From Paraescarpia echinospica (lineage: Eukaryota; Annelida; Polychaeta; Sabellida; Siboglinidae): a stretch of DNA of 64,000 bases. A program made the translations under genes and the position numbers. Positions 53,955 through 64,000 of this stretch are shown piece after piece; positions within the stretch are counted from its first letter, which is position 1, and every line of letters starts with the position of its first letter. Under the pieces are notes generated by a model, which saw nothing but the letters and a program-made list of their open reading frames with translations, did no database searches and had not been told where the DNA came from. The stretch covers positions 78,774,474-78,838,473 of the forward strand of contig CM034531.1 of the NCBI GenBank assembly GCA_020002185.1, read 5' to 3'.

Positions 53955-55159
53955 AAAGTACTGTACAATGACCAATATGGATTTAGAAAAAACACTCAAC
54001 ACAACAATGACAATATTAGAACTGGTGGAGGAAATGACATCAGCAATGGATAATTCAGTCTTCAATAGCAATTTTTGTTGACTTAAAAATGGGCCAAGAG
54101 GCCCTGAAGTCCTTTGGACAATATTGTGAGTTTGTAATTATCAATGAATTGTTTTTTTGGCAAATCATAGTTACAGATCATTAAGGGTTATGATGGAAGT
54201 AAAATATTGACATGTTTAGTGGAGACTATATGCATGCCAGTGAAGAAACACTTGGAAATAAAATATTCGAGTAGACCGTTTCGTGAAGATTATATATATT
54301 AGTTAATGTTATATTAAAAATACTATATAATTTGATCTCGGCCCAAAGGACTAAAAAGGCATTCGATACTGTTGACCACAGCATTCTGTTACAAAAATTA
54401 TGGCATTAGAGGTGTAGCATATAATTGGTTACATAGCTACCTGAACAACAGAAAACAGTACGTATCTATAAATGACATACACTCAACTTGTCGAAACATA
54501 ACATGTGGTGTACCGCAAGGTTCTATACTGGGACCAATTTTATTTATACTATATATTAACGACATGTGTAAAGTATCATCTGTGATGAAATGTATAATAT
54601 TTGCTGATGACACAAACTTCTTGTACACAGGTGATGATGTATCAGAAATGTGCAAAATAGTATCTTTAGAATTGGATAAGTTAAGTACATAGTTTAATGC
54701 AAATAAACTATTTATAAATGTTTCAAAAACAAACTTTATGGTAACAAGTCGGAAAAAGAGTGTCAATAATCTTACAGTTAGCATAAATGGAACTGATATT
54801 GAAAAAGCATATACTACAAAATTTATTGGTGTTCACATTGACTATCAGTTAGATTGGAATGACCATATCAAGAAGATAACAAATAAAATTGTCAAGAATG
54901 TGGCCATCATAAATAGAGTTAAGCACCTGTTAAATAGTCAGGCATTATATGCTTTGTACTGCACTCTTATCATGCCATATCTTAACTACTGTTGTGAAGT
55001 GTGGGGAAATCTGTATAAGAACAAAATACAATCGTTATATATGTTACAGAAAAAAGCAGTACGAATATGTAAACACGAAGGGTACTTGTGACACACAAGA
55101 CCAATTTTCTATTATGTTAAAACTCTGTGTGTGTATGATATGGTTGACTTCAACAATAT
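53955..55159 (+). pseudogene. FADD-type LINE fragment, twice interrupted
   Basis: It begins YGFRKN, shifts to NTTMTILELVEEMTSAMD, then IAIFVDLK, is interrupted by 54090-54351, resumes KAFDTVDHSILL, and continues NYGIRGVAYNWLHSYLNNR, CGVPQGSILGPILFILYIN and IIFADDTNFLY. A TAG at 54690 replaces the Trp of LST(W)FNANKL. TKFIGVHIDYQLDWNDHIKK and LNYCCEVWGN follow to a stop at 55089. The frame limps on to DMVDFNNMI, where the inverted CYP20A1 block begins at 55160. Related to the fragment at 1675-2723. Confidence 0.85.
54090..54351. mobile_element. ~260-bp insertion in RT, short inverted ends
   Basis: The insertion separates DLK from KAFD of RT motif A. It begins TGGGCCAAGA (54090) and TCTCGGCCCA lies near its other end (54336-54345), a 10-bp inverted pair with one mismatch. 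TAAAAA flanks both sides (54084-54089, 54352-54357). No coding. A small non-autonomous DNA element is the simplest reading. Confidence 0.6.
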
Positions 55160-56333
55160 GATCTGTTTGACACAACCTAATGTTAATATGTAATTGTAGT
55201 CGTATACGCTTCAGTGCACAGCACAGCATTGCAGTCTGAACATGACAGGCCCAAATAAACAAATGTTCATAAATCACTTAAACCCGCAACATCACAACTA
55301 TTAGTAGTGCACGTAGTATGTTCCATATATGTTTATGGAACAACTGCATCAGTGTGGTTACTAACATGCCATTAATACGTATCAAAAATTGAGATTAAAA
55401 CGGAATCGGAATACTTGCTGCCAACGTGGGCGCACTGCATCCGGGTATAATAGTAATTAATGCTGCAATGCTACAACCACAGGTCTATAGGTCTTTTTGT
55501 TTCGGGTCAGCAATGCACCAAAGGGCTGGTTGCAATGCACCACTATTGTTCTGAATGCCGCATTGATTTCAGTATTGTCAAACCTATGTAGTATACATAA
55601 TTCAATTGAATACCTATAGTATATTGTCTATATATATATAGGCCTATATATATATATATATATATATATACATAACATAAGTATAACATAAGTTATCCTC
55701 GTTTATCGATTACACATTAATATATCCAGTTGTTTCTCAACAATTCATTTATAAACCACATCGCGCATGCAAGTGGCATGTGTATGCATGCATGTGTGTG
55801 TGCGTTCGTGCGTGCGAGCAAGCGTGCGTGCGTTGTACATGCGTGAGTGAATGCGTGCGTACACACATGCACATGTTTGCGCTTGGGTGTGTGTATTTAT
55901 CTTCAAAACAGTGGCCTTTTTACCATTGAATGTACTCTTTTTTTGGACATATATTAATTGCCCCCAGAAGATCGTTCGAAATTCTAATGACAGACGCCCT
56001 GCAGGGTTCTGTCTGATGAAAAAATACACTATCCATTCGTTTGTTTTTGCCTTGGATGCTATAGTGAGGGAGTTTGCAAGTTAACTTGCATAACATTATT
56101 TTGAAAAACCCATCACTATGACTGCCTTTAGGGTTTATATTTGGCCTAATGCTGGACCGCACCGATCACGTTATTGGTAGAAAGAAAGATATATGCAGTG
56201 TATTACATGGTTATTTGGGTTTTGGACCTCTTGACTCAGTCCGACTTCCAGGCACTTGAGTTCTGTTTGTTGTTTCTTTTGCTGTGTTTGACGCCATTTG
56301 CATCAGCTACATGCCAAGCAAACAACAAGGAAC

Positions 56334-56405
56334 ATGTTGGAGTTCATTGTCTCTGTCGGCATTGTCGTCGTTTGTGTTGTCGTAGCTGTGATGTATCTAT
56401 ATCCC
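56334..56405 (+). pseudogene. CYP20A1 exon 1 copy in right arm
   Basis: 72 nt, ATG to GTGAGT, encoding MLEFIVSVG..VMYLYP. Two nucleotide differences from 20520-20591. With the copied promoter it could start transcription to the right. Only exon 2 follows, so no P450 can be made. Confidence 0.85.
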
Positions 56406-56641
56406 GTGAGTAGCTAAAACTTAAGTCAACCCGATCTTTCACGCTGTCATTCATTCGGGACCCATTCATTCCATTATCACAATCCATTGGCATCGCCATT
56501 GACTGATTGAGTAATTGACAACAAACTGTGCCTGAGGTATGTGAGTCTGTGCCTGAAACTGCGCAGTAGCCTGACAAAGAGTCAAAGTCCAGTCAAAGCA
56601 CTATTCACATTTAATTAAGGTAATGTTTTATTTTGTTGTAG

Positions 56642-56670
56642 GGATCAAAAAAGGTCACATCTGATGACTT
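56642..56670 (+). pseudogene. CYP20A1 exon 2 copy, 21-nt deletion
   Basis: Splice acceptor (ttgttgtag) and donor (GTATGT) are kept, and the exon is 29 nt against 50; the loss is in frame and removes seven codons of the TTVPGLDA hinge. Confidence 0.85.
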
Positions 56671-56700
56671 GTATGTATTCACACACATTTAGACACAAAT

Positions 56701-56980
56701 TTGTTGGCCTTGAATATTGATGGTCATATAACTATTTTTTATGGAAGTAACATTTTACGTGATTCAGTAATACAAGCTAAATCAATAAATTCATTTAAAA
56801 ACCACCTTGATAAATTCTGGTCAACCCAGGAGATGCTATACGACTATGAAGCCCCATTAATTAACATTAAACACTGGAACCGGAAACCATCAACTTTTAA
56901 TATTAGATTCTGAAGGATCATTGAGGAACCGAGCGGATCCTGCGATCAGGACAGTCCTAAGGTATCCTAAGGTAGGTAAC
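56701..56980 (+). pseudogene. CR1-like LINE C-terminus, right-arm copy
   Basis: Same frame and tail as 19920-20205, including SINSFKNHLDKFWSTQEML and the repeated tcctaaggta end. Confidence 0.7.
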
Positions 56981-57006
56981 TACAAAACATTAAAAAAAAA
57001 ACTGTT

Positions 57007-57185
57007 GAAGACGAGGTCGTCCAAAAGAGACGTGGCCAAGAACAGTGGAGAAAGAAATGAAGACCTACCAGCTGACGTGGAGTATGATCGATGCACGAGC
57101 TGCTGACCGACAGTAATGGCGCTCTCTTGTTGATGCCTTATGTGCCACCTAGGGCATGAAGAGGAGTGAGTGAGCAAGTGAGTGA
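57007..57185 (+). pseudogene. LINE C-terminal tail with GTGA repeat end
   Basis: Reads RGRPKETWPRTVEKEMKTY, MIDARAADRQ stop, WRSLVDALCAT and ends in gagtgagtgagcaagtgagt. This is a standard RTE-like terminus, sharply abutting the inverted-repeat arm. Confidence 0.7.
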
Positions 57186-57189
57186 GACG

Positions 57190-59650
57190 AGACAGACAGG
57201 AAGGTTATGGCGGAATCCTCATTGCTACCAAGTATGACCTGGTTGCCCACAAAGTTCATCATGACACAACAGCTGAAGCAGTGTTAGTGCAGATGCAGAC
57301 CAATAAAAAAGCAGCACCTCTTGTAGTTGGCTCCATGTATTGATCCCCGTCATACACGAGTGAAGAACAGATGAACGAAATCCTTCAGACTATGGACCTT
57401 GTCACACCCAACAATATCATGTGGTTTGGAGGTGACCTAAACCTCCCAGATATCGACTGGGAGCACCACCAAACATCGGGAAGGAATAATCCACTCAAGG
57501 TAAACACTGCCTTCCTTGACAAAGTTGCAGACCTTGGAATCCACCAGATCAATAAAACACCAACGAGAGGCAACATAATCCTAGACCTGTTCCTCATAAA
57601 CCGTCCAAACTTATTTACCAGAACAACTGTCATTCCTGATTGACAGCCGAGTAAAAGTACAGAAAACTGAGGCAGTCCCAAGAACCGTCAGTGTATGGAA
57701 AAAAGCAGACTTCATCTCCATCCGAGAAGAAACACAAGCCTTCAGTGAGGGAACAAAATCATCAATAGGTCACGTTATCTCTGAGGGAACATGACATTGT
57801 CCTGATTGACAGCCGAGTAAAAGCACAGAAAACTAAGGCAGTCCCAAGAACTGTCAGTGTTTAAAAAAAAGCAGACTTCATCACCATTTGAGAAGAAACA
57901 AGCCTTCAGTGAAATCCTGGTCACCAAAACTAGTACTATGACTGTTTAAGATATCTGGAAGAACATCAAGAACCATCTGAACACCATGATGGTGAAGTAT
58001 GTCCCAACAAAGATATGTTACACCAAATATCACCAGCCGTTGATTACAAATTACTTGAAGCGCCTATCCAGACGCAAACAGAGGGCATGGGCCAAGGCAA
58101 AGAAAACAAACAAACAAACAGAAAGACAAGGACAGGTACAAGAGAATCAAGAAAGAAACAAGAAGAGCTAACCGGCAAGCTTATCAGGAATACGTTCATG
58201 ACTTCATCACTGGAGACAAATCAAAGAACCTATAGCGTCTCATCAAAAATCAGTGATGTGACTCAGTTGGCGTAGTTCCCCTGAAGATGGATCGGCTCAT
58301 GTACAGCGAAAGCAGGGTGAGGGCAGACATTCTCAACGAGCAGTTCTGTGCTGTCTGAAGATCTCACCACAATACCTACTCATGACAACAGCCTACATGA
58401 CAGAACTCAGTACTAGCGTAAATGGCATCACAAAGCTCCTTAAAAACCTAAAACCCCGGAAAGCAGCTAGCTCGGAGGGCATTCCCTGCCATCTTCTTCA
58501 GTCAGTAGCAAGAGCTCGCACTCACACAACTGTTCCAAAGATCACTACAAACAAGCGAGATTCCTGCGGTATGGAAACATGCAATGGTACAACCAGTGTT
58601 TAAGAAAGGAGACTGAAGTCAGACTGCGAACTACAGACCTATCTCCCTCACATGCACCTGCTGTAAACTCTTCGAACATATCATCAGATCCGAGGTTATT
58701 GCACATCTGGATCGAAACAACATCATCACCAATACCCAACACGGTTTTCGGAAATGGAGATCATGTGAAACACAGCTAATACTAACCATCGGTGACCTGA
58801 CAACTGAACAAGATAAAGGGGGACAGACCGACACCATCCTTCTAGATTTTGCCAAGGCCTTCGATAAAATCCCACACCAGCGCCTCCTGAAAAAGCTTGA
58901 CCACTATGGGGTCCAAGGCCGTACACTAAAATGGATCGAGACATTATTCTCTGGCAGGACACAGGAAGTAGTTGTTGAGGGAACAGAATCATCAATAGGT
59001 CATGTTATCTCTGAAGTACCCCAGGGATCTGTCCTGGGCCCAACACTCTTCTTAGTATACATAAATGACATCGGTGACAATATTCAAAACAAAATCAGAC
59101 TATGCAGATTATACCATCCTGTACTCTCCCATAAAAAACAAGAATGTCAGCCAAAAGACTCCAACAAGACCTGGACTCTCTGGAGTTATGGGAAGAGAAA
59201 TAGCAAATGCAATTCAACTTAGATAAATCCCAAGTGATGACAGTCACAAAAAAGAAAACCGATTAAGTTCAAATATTCCCTACATGGTCAGACACTCAAA
59301 CAAGAAACCAGCGTAAAGTACCTTAGTGTCGATATTAATGAACACCTCCACTGGGGGAAACACATAAAGGCCACCACAGCAAAGGCAAATAAGACAAGGG
59401 CCTGCATCTATAAAAACCTCAAAGGATGCCCGCCACCATTTAGTCACATTGCTTCAAAAGTCTAGCATGCAACCAGAGGACATAATTACAAACTCACGAT
59501 TCCATACTCCAAGACTGTCACATACCTCCACTCATTTTTCCCCTTAGCTGCACGTCTCTAGAACACCATCCCACCAGCCACACCAGATACCACATCACTG
59601 GTAGCTTTCTAGCAGCAGCTGGGAGGCTGGGCAGCAAACTAATCCAACAG
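57190..59650 (+). pseudogene. CR1-like LINE, endonuclease and RT, rearranged
   Basis: Endonuclease frame 57371-57643 has MWFGGDLNLPDIDW, TRGNIILDLFLINRPN and TTVIPD. The linker contains a near-repeat of about 150 bp (57640 and 57797). RT pieces include LKNLKPRKAAS, ANYRPISLTCTCCKLFEHII, QHGFRKWRSCETQL, ILLDFAKAFDKIPHQRLL, VPQGSVLGPTLFLVYIND and YADYTILY, so the YADD box reads YADY. The thumb has KYLSVDINEHLHWGKHIKA and, after a deletion, GHNYKLTIPYSKTVTYLHSF. Stops and frameshifts are frequent. Confidence 0.85.
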
Positions 59651-59749
59651 TCCATGCCATATAATATTTAAGGACAATGAAGTGTTTTTAACCACATTTT
59701 TATTCACCATTTACATAGTGTTTAATTATATTTCGAAAAGCCGGCATTG

Positions 59750-60700
59750 CGTCACACGTGCGCACCAACAAAAAATAAAAAAAACTGGGACATTACCCAG
59801 AAGTCGGAGCTATCACAGAGTGTCCGACATTTAAATTGTCTGCAAAGTCCCCGCGACGAACACAAACGAGGTGTTCCCAGCTTTGACATGTGTACGCTAA
59901 ACAGATCAGATAAGTAGTTTGGCGCATCGCCGTGCACAGCTTTCCATGTAAACTCTAACAGCTTATAGTCTGTTGTCAAACATGTGCGCAATGATGCATC
60001 ACGGATGTCCACTCGCTGGGTCCGACCCTGCAGATTAGATTGCAACTGGCCAAGCGCTATGCTAATAATGCCGTAACGCAAGCGAGGCCGCTGAATCAAT
60101 ATCTTGTGGTTGATTGTGTCAAAGGCTGCATTAGAGTCAATGAGAACAAGTGATGTACCTTCTCTATTGTCAATTGCAGCTTTCATGGCATTTGTTACTC
60201 ACAACAATGCGGTTTCTGTTGAATGATTTTTCCGGTAATCTGATTGGAAATCCATTCGCTGATTTCAAATATGATAGATAATCCTTCACGTAATAACTTT
60301 CTCGATGACCTTGGACAGATGGCTTACATTGCTAACGGGTCGGTAGTTGTTGAGTATGTCCTTGTCGAATGATGCTTTCTTTAGCAGTGGCCGGACAACT
60401 GCCTGCTTAAGCAGCACAGGCATAACTGCATTCTCGATTGAAGCGTTCGTGATACATGTGATGATAGGCACGATACTTTCCATGTTGTCATTTAGTTGCT
60501 TAGTCGGAAGAGCGTCAAGCATGCATGTCTTACTGGTAGTGCCAAGATTAGTTATGTTTCCTAGTAGACCATGGGCCAGATATGCCCCTCGTGCACCTCC
60601 CCACAACTTTACCATCCCATGTTTTTTTGAAGCTTTGGGGTCCCTTGAAGATGATTTCAAGTGGTAACAGTGAAAAAGTTGGGTCTCACTACCCATTTCC
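59750..60700 (-). pseudogene. LINE (L2-like) with most of RT deleted, copy B
   Basis: Frame 60696-60286 has MESIVPIITCITNASIENAV, VVRPLLKKASFDKDI and NNYRPVSNVSHLSKVIEKVI. Frame 60186-59752 has LIDSNAAFDTINHKIL, RYGIISIALGQLQSN and then DIRDASL..YKLLEFTWKAVHGDAP. The junction is the same as in copy A at about 14350. Confidence 0.8.
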
Positions 60701-60859
60701 AGCCTATCTTGGATGGTACCCTAAAATATCGTATTTCTCATCAATGTCGCGTGGTATTTAATCACCCACACCACAGTCGTCATTGTATAGTCATATATGT
60801 CTCAATATGTACTTGTAATACACAGGGAAATAGAAAAAACCTGTCATGGACTCACTGAA

Positions 60860-62950
60860 TCTCACTGTGCAGCTGCACCAGGGTTCACAACCCAGTTCCT
60901 CTGAACGACACTCCAGCCCTCTAACCACTTGACCACTGCGCCCCTGTGATTGTTGCCTGTGTTTTTTGAAAGAGACACAAACAACCGTTAGTCCTTTCTA
61001 TCTGGTGTATGTCCCAGGGGAACTAAAAGATCCCACACAGGAGGTAAATGTGTAACCTGTCATGGACTCACAGAGAGATGGTGTCTACCGGTAACCATGT
61101 TATCTTGTTAACAGCCATTCATATAGCTGTCTGGTCAGGCATGTGAGAGGCGCTGACCAAGCGTGGTATATAGCAGTGTGCAGATGGAACAGTAAACTGT
61201 GCGAGCTCTCCTGGTGGGGTCACTTCACCCGTCACAATGATGTTTAAAAAACTATAGGGCAAGAGATGACGGGGACGACAGACGATAACTAACTGGATAC
61301 CATGACTAGTCTACACCTACCGATTCTGCGGCACACCACTAAAAAAGACCAAGGGGTTGCAGATTCACAATGAACATGGCACCCTCAATAAAGTAATCTT
61401 TTAAATTGGCCTGCAGTTTTCACATTGTCATGAATTTTTATTTAACTAATATTGCTACATGTAAAAAAAAAATTGTTTCTGTTGCTTCGTAGCTGCCTGA
61501 AGCAATATTCAGCAAACTTAAATTATAATGAGTTTAGAGCAAAATGTTGTTTGTTTTGAAGATACATACATACATACATGCACACGTGAATGAACACAGG
61601 CATGCTCACACATGAATGAACATGTGCATCCTCACAGACACATGCACGCAGATAATATTATGACGTACAGATAGGTTAACCAACATGCGTGTGCATGCAT
61701 GCATGGGAGTGTGTGTGTGTGTGTCCATGCATGCATGTGTTTATTACATCAATATATGCATGTATTCATGCATGATGGGTAGTTAACAAGCATGTGTGCA
61801 TGTATATATCACCAACATCAATATAAAAAAATTGTAATTTACACATCTTTCCACAAAAACAATCTGATATTGTCTATGGATAATGTTACGTGTTCCCAAC
61901 ATCCTTTATTGATAGTGGCGTAGTATGCTGTCATAGCCTGATCATTGTAGCACCGTCCATATGACACATGTCTTTGGCGAGCCTCTTCTCCATTGCACAA
62001 TTGGATGCTGTCAGGTCCAATAAATGGCTCTAAATATTTGAAAAGAATCGCTGAAAAAAAAAAAAAATTTAATAAGGCTGGTAACACAATGTTTTGGGGG
62101 AGAAAACTGTTAATTTGTTTCTGCATGCTTACAAAAATGCTTAAAATACGACAATGTTATCATTGGCAGACTACAATAAAAAAGAGAGAAAATACAGGTA
62201 TATGAATTAACTAAGAAACTTACTCAGATGGAATATTTACAAATGAAACTTTCAAGACATTGACTAATGACATGACACCTTCAAATTGAGGTCAACATGG
62301 CAACATCACAAGTTCGGAAATACCAAATGAGTTTTCAAAACTTTCCTTCCGCAAGGGGGCACCTCTTGATTATATGGTCTACTGACCATTTTTTGGTCGA
62401 GAATGGCTGATGTAAGGCATCCTTTGTTGGACTAATCCATATGTGGATGTCTCCAATACTCGGCCGTAGATTCGGGACATGACCATCACAAAAGCACGAA
62501 AACGCCCAAAATATGTGTTCTAATAAAGCTTAGAGCTTTAGAGACACGTCCACTTAATAATAACACCAAGAAATGTTTTCACTTGGTTTCTTAAAACTGC
62601 ATTTGCTCTTTGATCACGTAAGTTACAAGGTTTCCATTAACGATAATTAATTTAGTACTAAAATAACTTACACCAGTGAAATTTGTTTTTGAGAGTGCTG
62701 ACTTTCAGCAGTTATTGTTTGAAAAACTGGAGAAAGTTTTTTATTAGAAAGGATAGGTGGAAACCGAATAACTTACACTATTTCAGACTATGTCAATTAT
62801 CCATGCCACTGAGAAGACAGAATAAATACATTGGTCTCAGGTCACTGTGTAAACACAAAAAAATAAATTTAAAACGCACTTAATAATTTCGTTTGCAAGT
62901 AGCCGATGCCACCGATCAAAGGCAGCTCCTGCCATGATTTCGATATCTTT
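60860..62950. repeat. Segmental duplication copy B (contains exon 4 copy)
   Basis: Direct, diverged counterpart of 16440-18960. It ends where an L2 tail has been inserted (ctttttaa then TAA repeats at 62952). Its GT-rich tract is short and lies near 61690-61740. Confidence 0.85.
61905..62050 (-). pseudogene. CYP20A1 exon 4 duplicate, splice donor lost
   Basis: 146 nt as in exon 4, open throughout, encoding ILFKYLEPFIGPDSIQL, then EEARQRHVSYGRCYNDQAM. The acceptor (tttttcag) is intact but the donor reads GGATGT in place of GTATGT. About ten residues differ from exon 4, with no stops or indels. No other CYP20A1 exon is near it. Confidence 0.85.
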
Positions 62951-64000
62951 TTAATAATAATAATAATTAACTTCTTACGCGCCAATATCCTCAGACAATC
63001 CGAGCTCAGAGGCGCACCTAAACCAAAGGATTAAACATTCTTGTACTCGTGTGCTAGGCGAAAGTCGTCAACAAATGGATGGATGTGCTAGGAAACTAGG
63101 GAGGATAGGCGATATTGAAAAGATAGGTTTTGAGGTGACGACGAAATGTAACAATATTTTCTGCTGACTTAACATTAACGGGAAGCGAATTCCATATAGT
63201 TGGCGCGGCAACTGAAAAAGCTCGAGTTCCAGCCTTTGTCTTAACTCTAGGAACAGATAGCAACTTCGAACTAGACGACCGAAGTTGTCTGGCTTGTCTA
63301 GCCGGTGTGAGCATTGAATGTAAATAACTAGGTTGTTTGGATGAAAGGGCTTGGTAGGTGATTGTGCAGATCTTAAACATAATGCGATATCGCACGGGGA
63401 GCCAATGCAGTGATTTTAGAAGTGGCACTGAGCGGGAGAATCGAGGAGATTGTGTGACTACCCTTGCTAAACAATTTTGGACGCGTTGTAATTTTGCAAT
63501 ATCTTTGATAGCAATATTATGAAGGAGGGAATAGCTATAATCTAATATGCTGCTAACAAGCGCTGTTGCGATAGTCTTAGCGACAGAAAGCGACATATGT
63601 CGGCGAATGCGGCGAAGATCACGGATATGATAAAAACAGCAACGGCACGTTTGGGATATGTGTTGTCTGAAATTGAAGTCGCAATCAAAGGTCACTACTA
63701 GATTCCGTACTGATGCTGCTGGTGTGATAGTTTGACTCAGGATGCATGTTGGAAAAAAGTCATTTAGTTTACCTCGCTGCATTGGAGTACCAATGATGAG
63801 GAATTCAGTTTTGTCTGCATTTAACTTTAATTTACTATCGGTCATCGATGAAAAAACATCTTGGAGACAATCGTTGAGTCGGTTTAGAGAATGACTTGTA
63901 TCCGGCGTGGCCAAGGAAATGTAGATCTGTGTGTCATCTGCATAAAGGTGATGATCCAAGTTATGACTTTGGATTACAGAGCTGAGTGGCGAAGTGTAGA
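62947..64000 (-). mobile_element. L2-type LINE, 3' part, cut by window end
   Basis: Nearly identical to 41375-42400. The frame is open from the window edge to the stop at 63096 with YADD, NADKTEFLIIGTPMQRGK, RLRRI-type region, LHWLPVRYRIMF, LTPARQARQLRSSS and IWNSLPVNVKSAEN. No frameshift occurs in this portion, unlike its relative, so the copy may be more complete beyond the window. Confidence 0.92.
63096..64000 (-). CDS. L2 reverse transcriptase C-terminal part, open to window end
   Basis: About 300 codons from SSVIQSHNLDHHLYADDTQ to NIAYPP stop, uninterrupted. It includes RT motif C (YADD) and the thumb/C-terminal region. Function would be target-primed reverse transcription if the 5' part is intact. 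It is the best-preserved RT segment in the window. Confidence 0.88.
   Translation of the reverse strand, partial: YTSPLSSVIQSHNLDHHLYADDTQIYISLATPDTSHSLNRLNDCLQDVFSSMTDSKLKLNADKTEFLIIGTPMQRGKLNDFFPTCILSQTITPAASVRNLVVTFDCDFNFRQHISQTCRCCFYHIRDLRRIRRHMSLSVAKTIATALVSSILDYSYSLLHNIAIKDIAKLQRVQNCLARVVTQSPRFSRSVPLLKSLHWLPVRYRIMFKICTITYQALSSKQPSYLHSMLTPARQARQLRSSSSKLLSVPRVKTKAGTRAFSVAAPTIWNSLPVNVKSAENIVTFRRHLKTYLFNIAYPP

Larger units (their letters stand above)
55160..57006 (+). repeat. Inverted repeat, right arm (CYP20A1 promoter, exons 1-2)
   Basis: Reverse-complement copy of 19887-21773, with scattered substitutions, a 21-nt deletion in exon 2 and small microsatellite length changes. It interrupts a LINE at 55160 and borders a LINE tail at 57007. 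Confidence 0.95.

Noticed and set aside
55160..62950. Second complete CYP20A1 gene
   Set aside because: Only exons 1-2 (plus strand) and exon 4 (minus strand) are present, in conflicting orientations.

Overview
The window is eukaryotic and AT-rich. It looks like repeat-dense genomic DNA from a marine invertebrate. Spliced exons with GT/AG borders, CR1-, L2- and RTE-type LINEs, tRNA-derived SINEs, a mariner element and many microsatellites all point that way. A mollusc or another lophotrochozoan is my best guess, but nothing here proves it. Coding sequence that looks host-derived is scarce.

The one clear host gene is a CYP20A1-type cytochrome P450 on the minus strand. Its eleven exons lie between 20591 and 3648. 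Every exon junction has GT/AG borders and the reading frame is kept throughout, giving 476 residues plus TAG. The introns hold a minisatellite near the 3' end, a 2.9-kb palindrome with a mariner inserted in one arm (4717-7582), a SINE (9185-9535), a decayed Gypsy element (9560-11303), a deleted LINE (13868-14760), further SINE-like tRNA heads, and CA/GT repeats.

Parts of CYP20A1 occur again in the window. Promoter, exon 1, intron 1, exon 2 and part of intron 2 lie in a 1.9-kb block (19887-21773) that reappears inverted at 55160-57006. An older single copy of exon 1 sits 3.6 kb upstream (24179-24250) with ATG and splice donor intact. A direct duplication (16440-18960 against 60860-62950) carries a second, diverged exon 4 whose splice donor has become GG. 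No second complete gene is visible.

From 21990 to 64000 the rest is mostly retrotransposon wreckage, with clear nesting. L2 pieces lie at 21990-23495, 24822-27940, 41375-44460 and 47505-53770, plus one running off the window end from 62950. The 47505-53770 copy is split by a 3.06-kb RTE/CFDP2-type LINE flanked by an 8-bp target duplication. A CR1 (38112-40098) sits inside a palindrome-rich tract. Another LINE (53955-55159) is interrupted first by a 256-bp element and then by the inverted CYP20A1 block. The quieter stretches hold a TGACCT-rich tandem repeat (28190-29010), an SGNH-hydrolase-like reading frame (30415-30850), a histone-type 3' stem-loop (34010-34025), a pure CCTG tetranucleotide array (35101-35333), and several regions where I see nothing.

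In function, CYP20A1 is the only gene likely to act for the host. The elements matter here mainly through what they have done to its introns, promoter block and copies. All similarity statements rest on reading translations against remembered families; no search was run.
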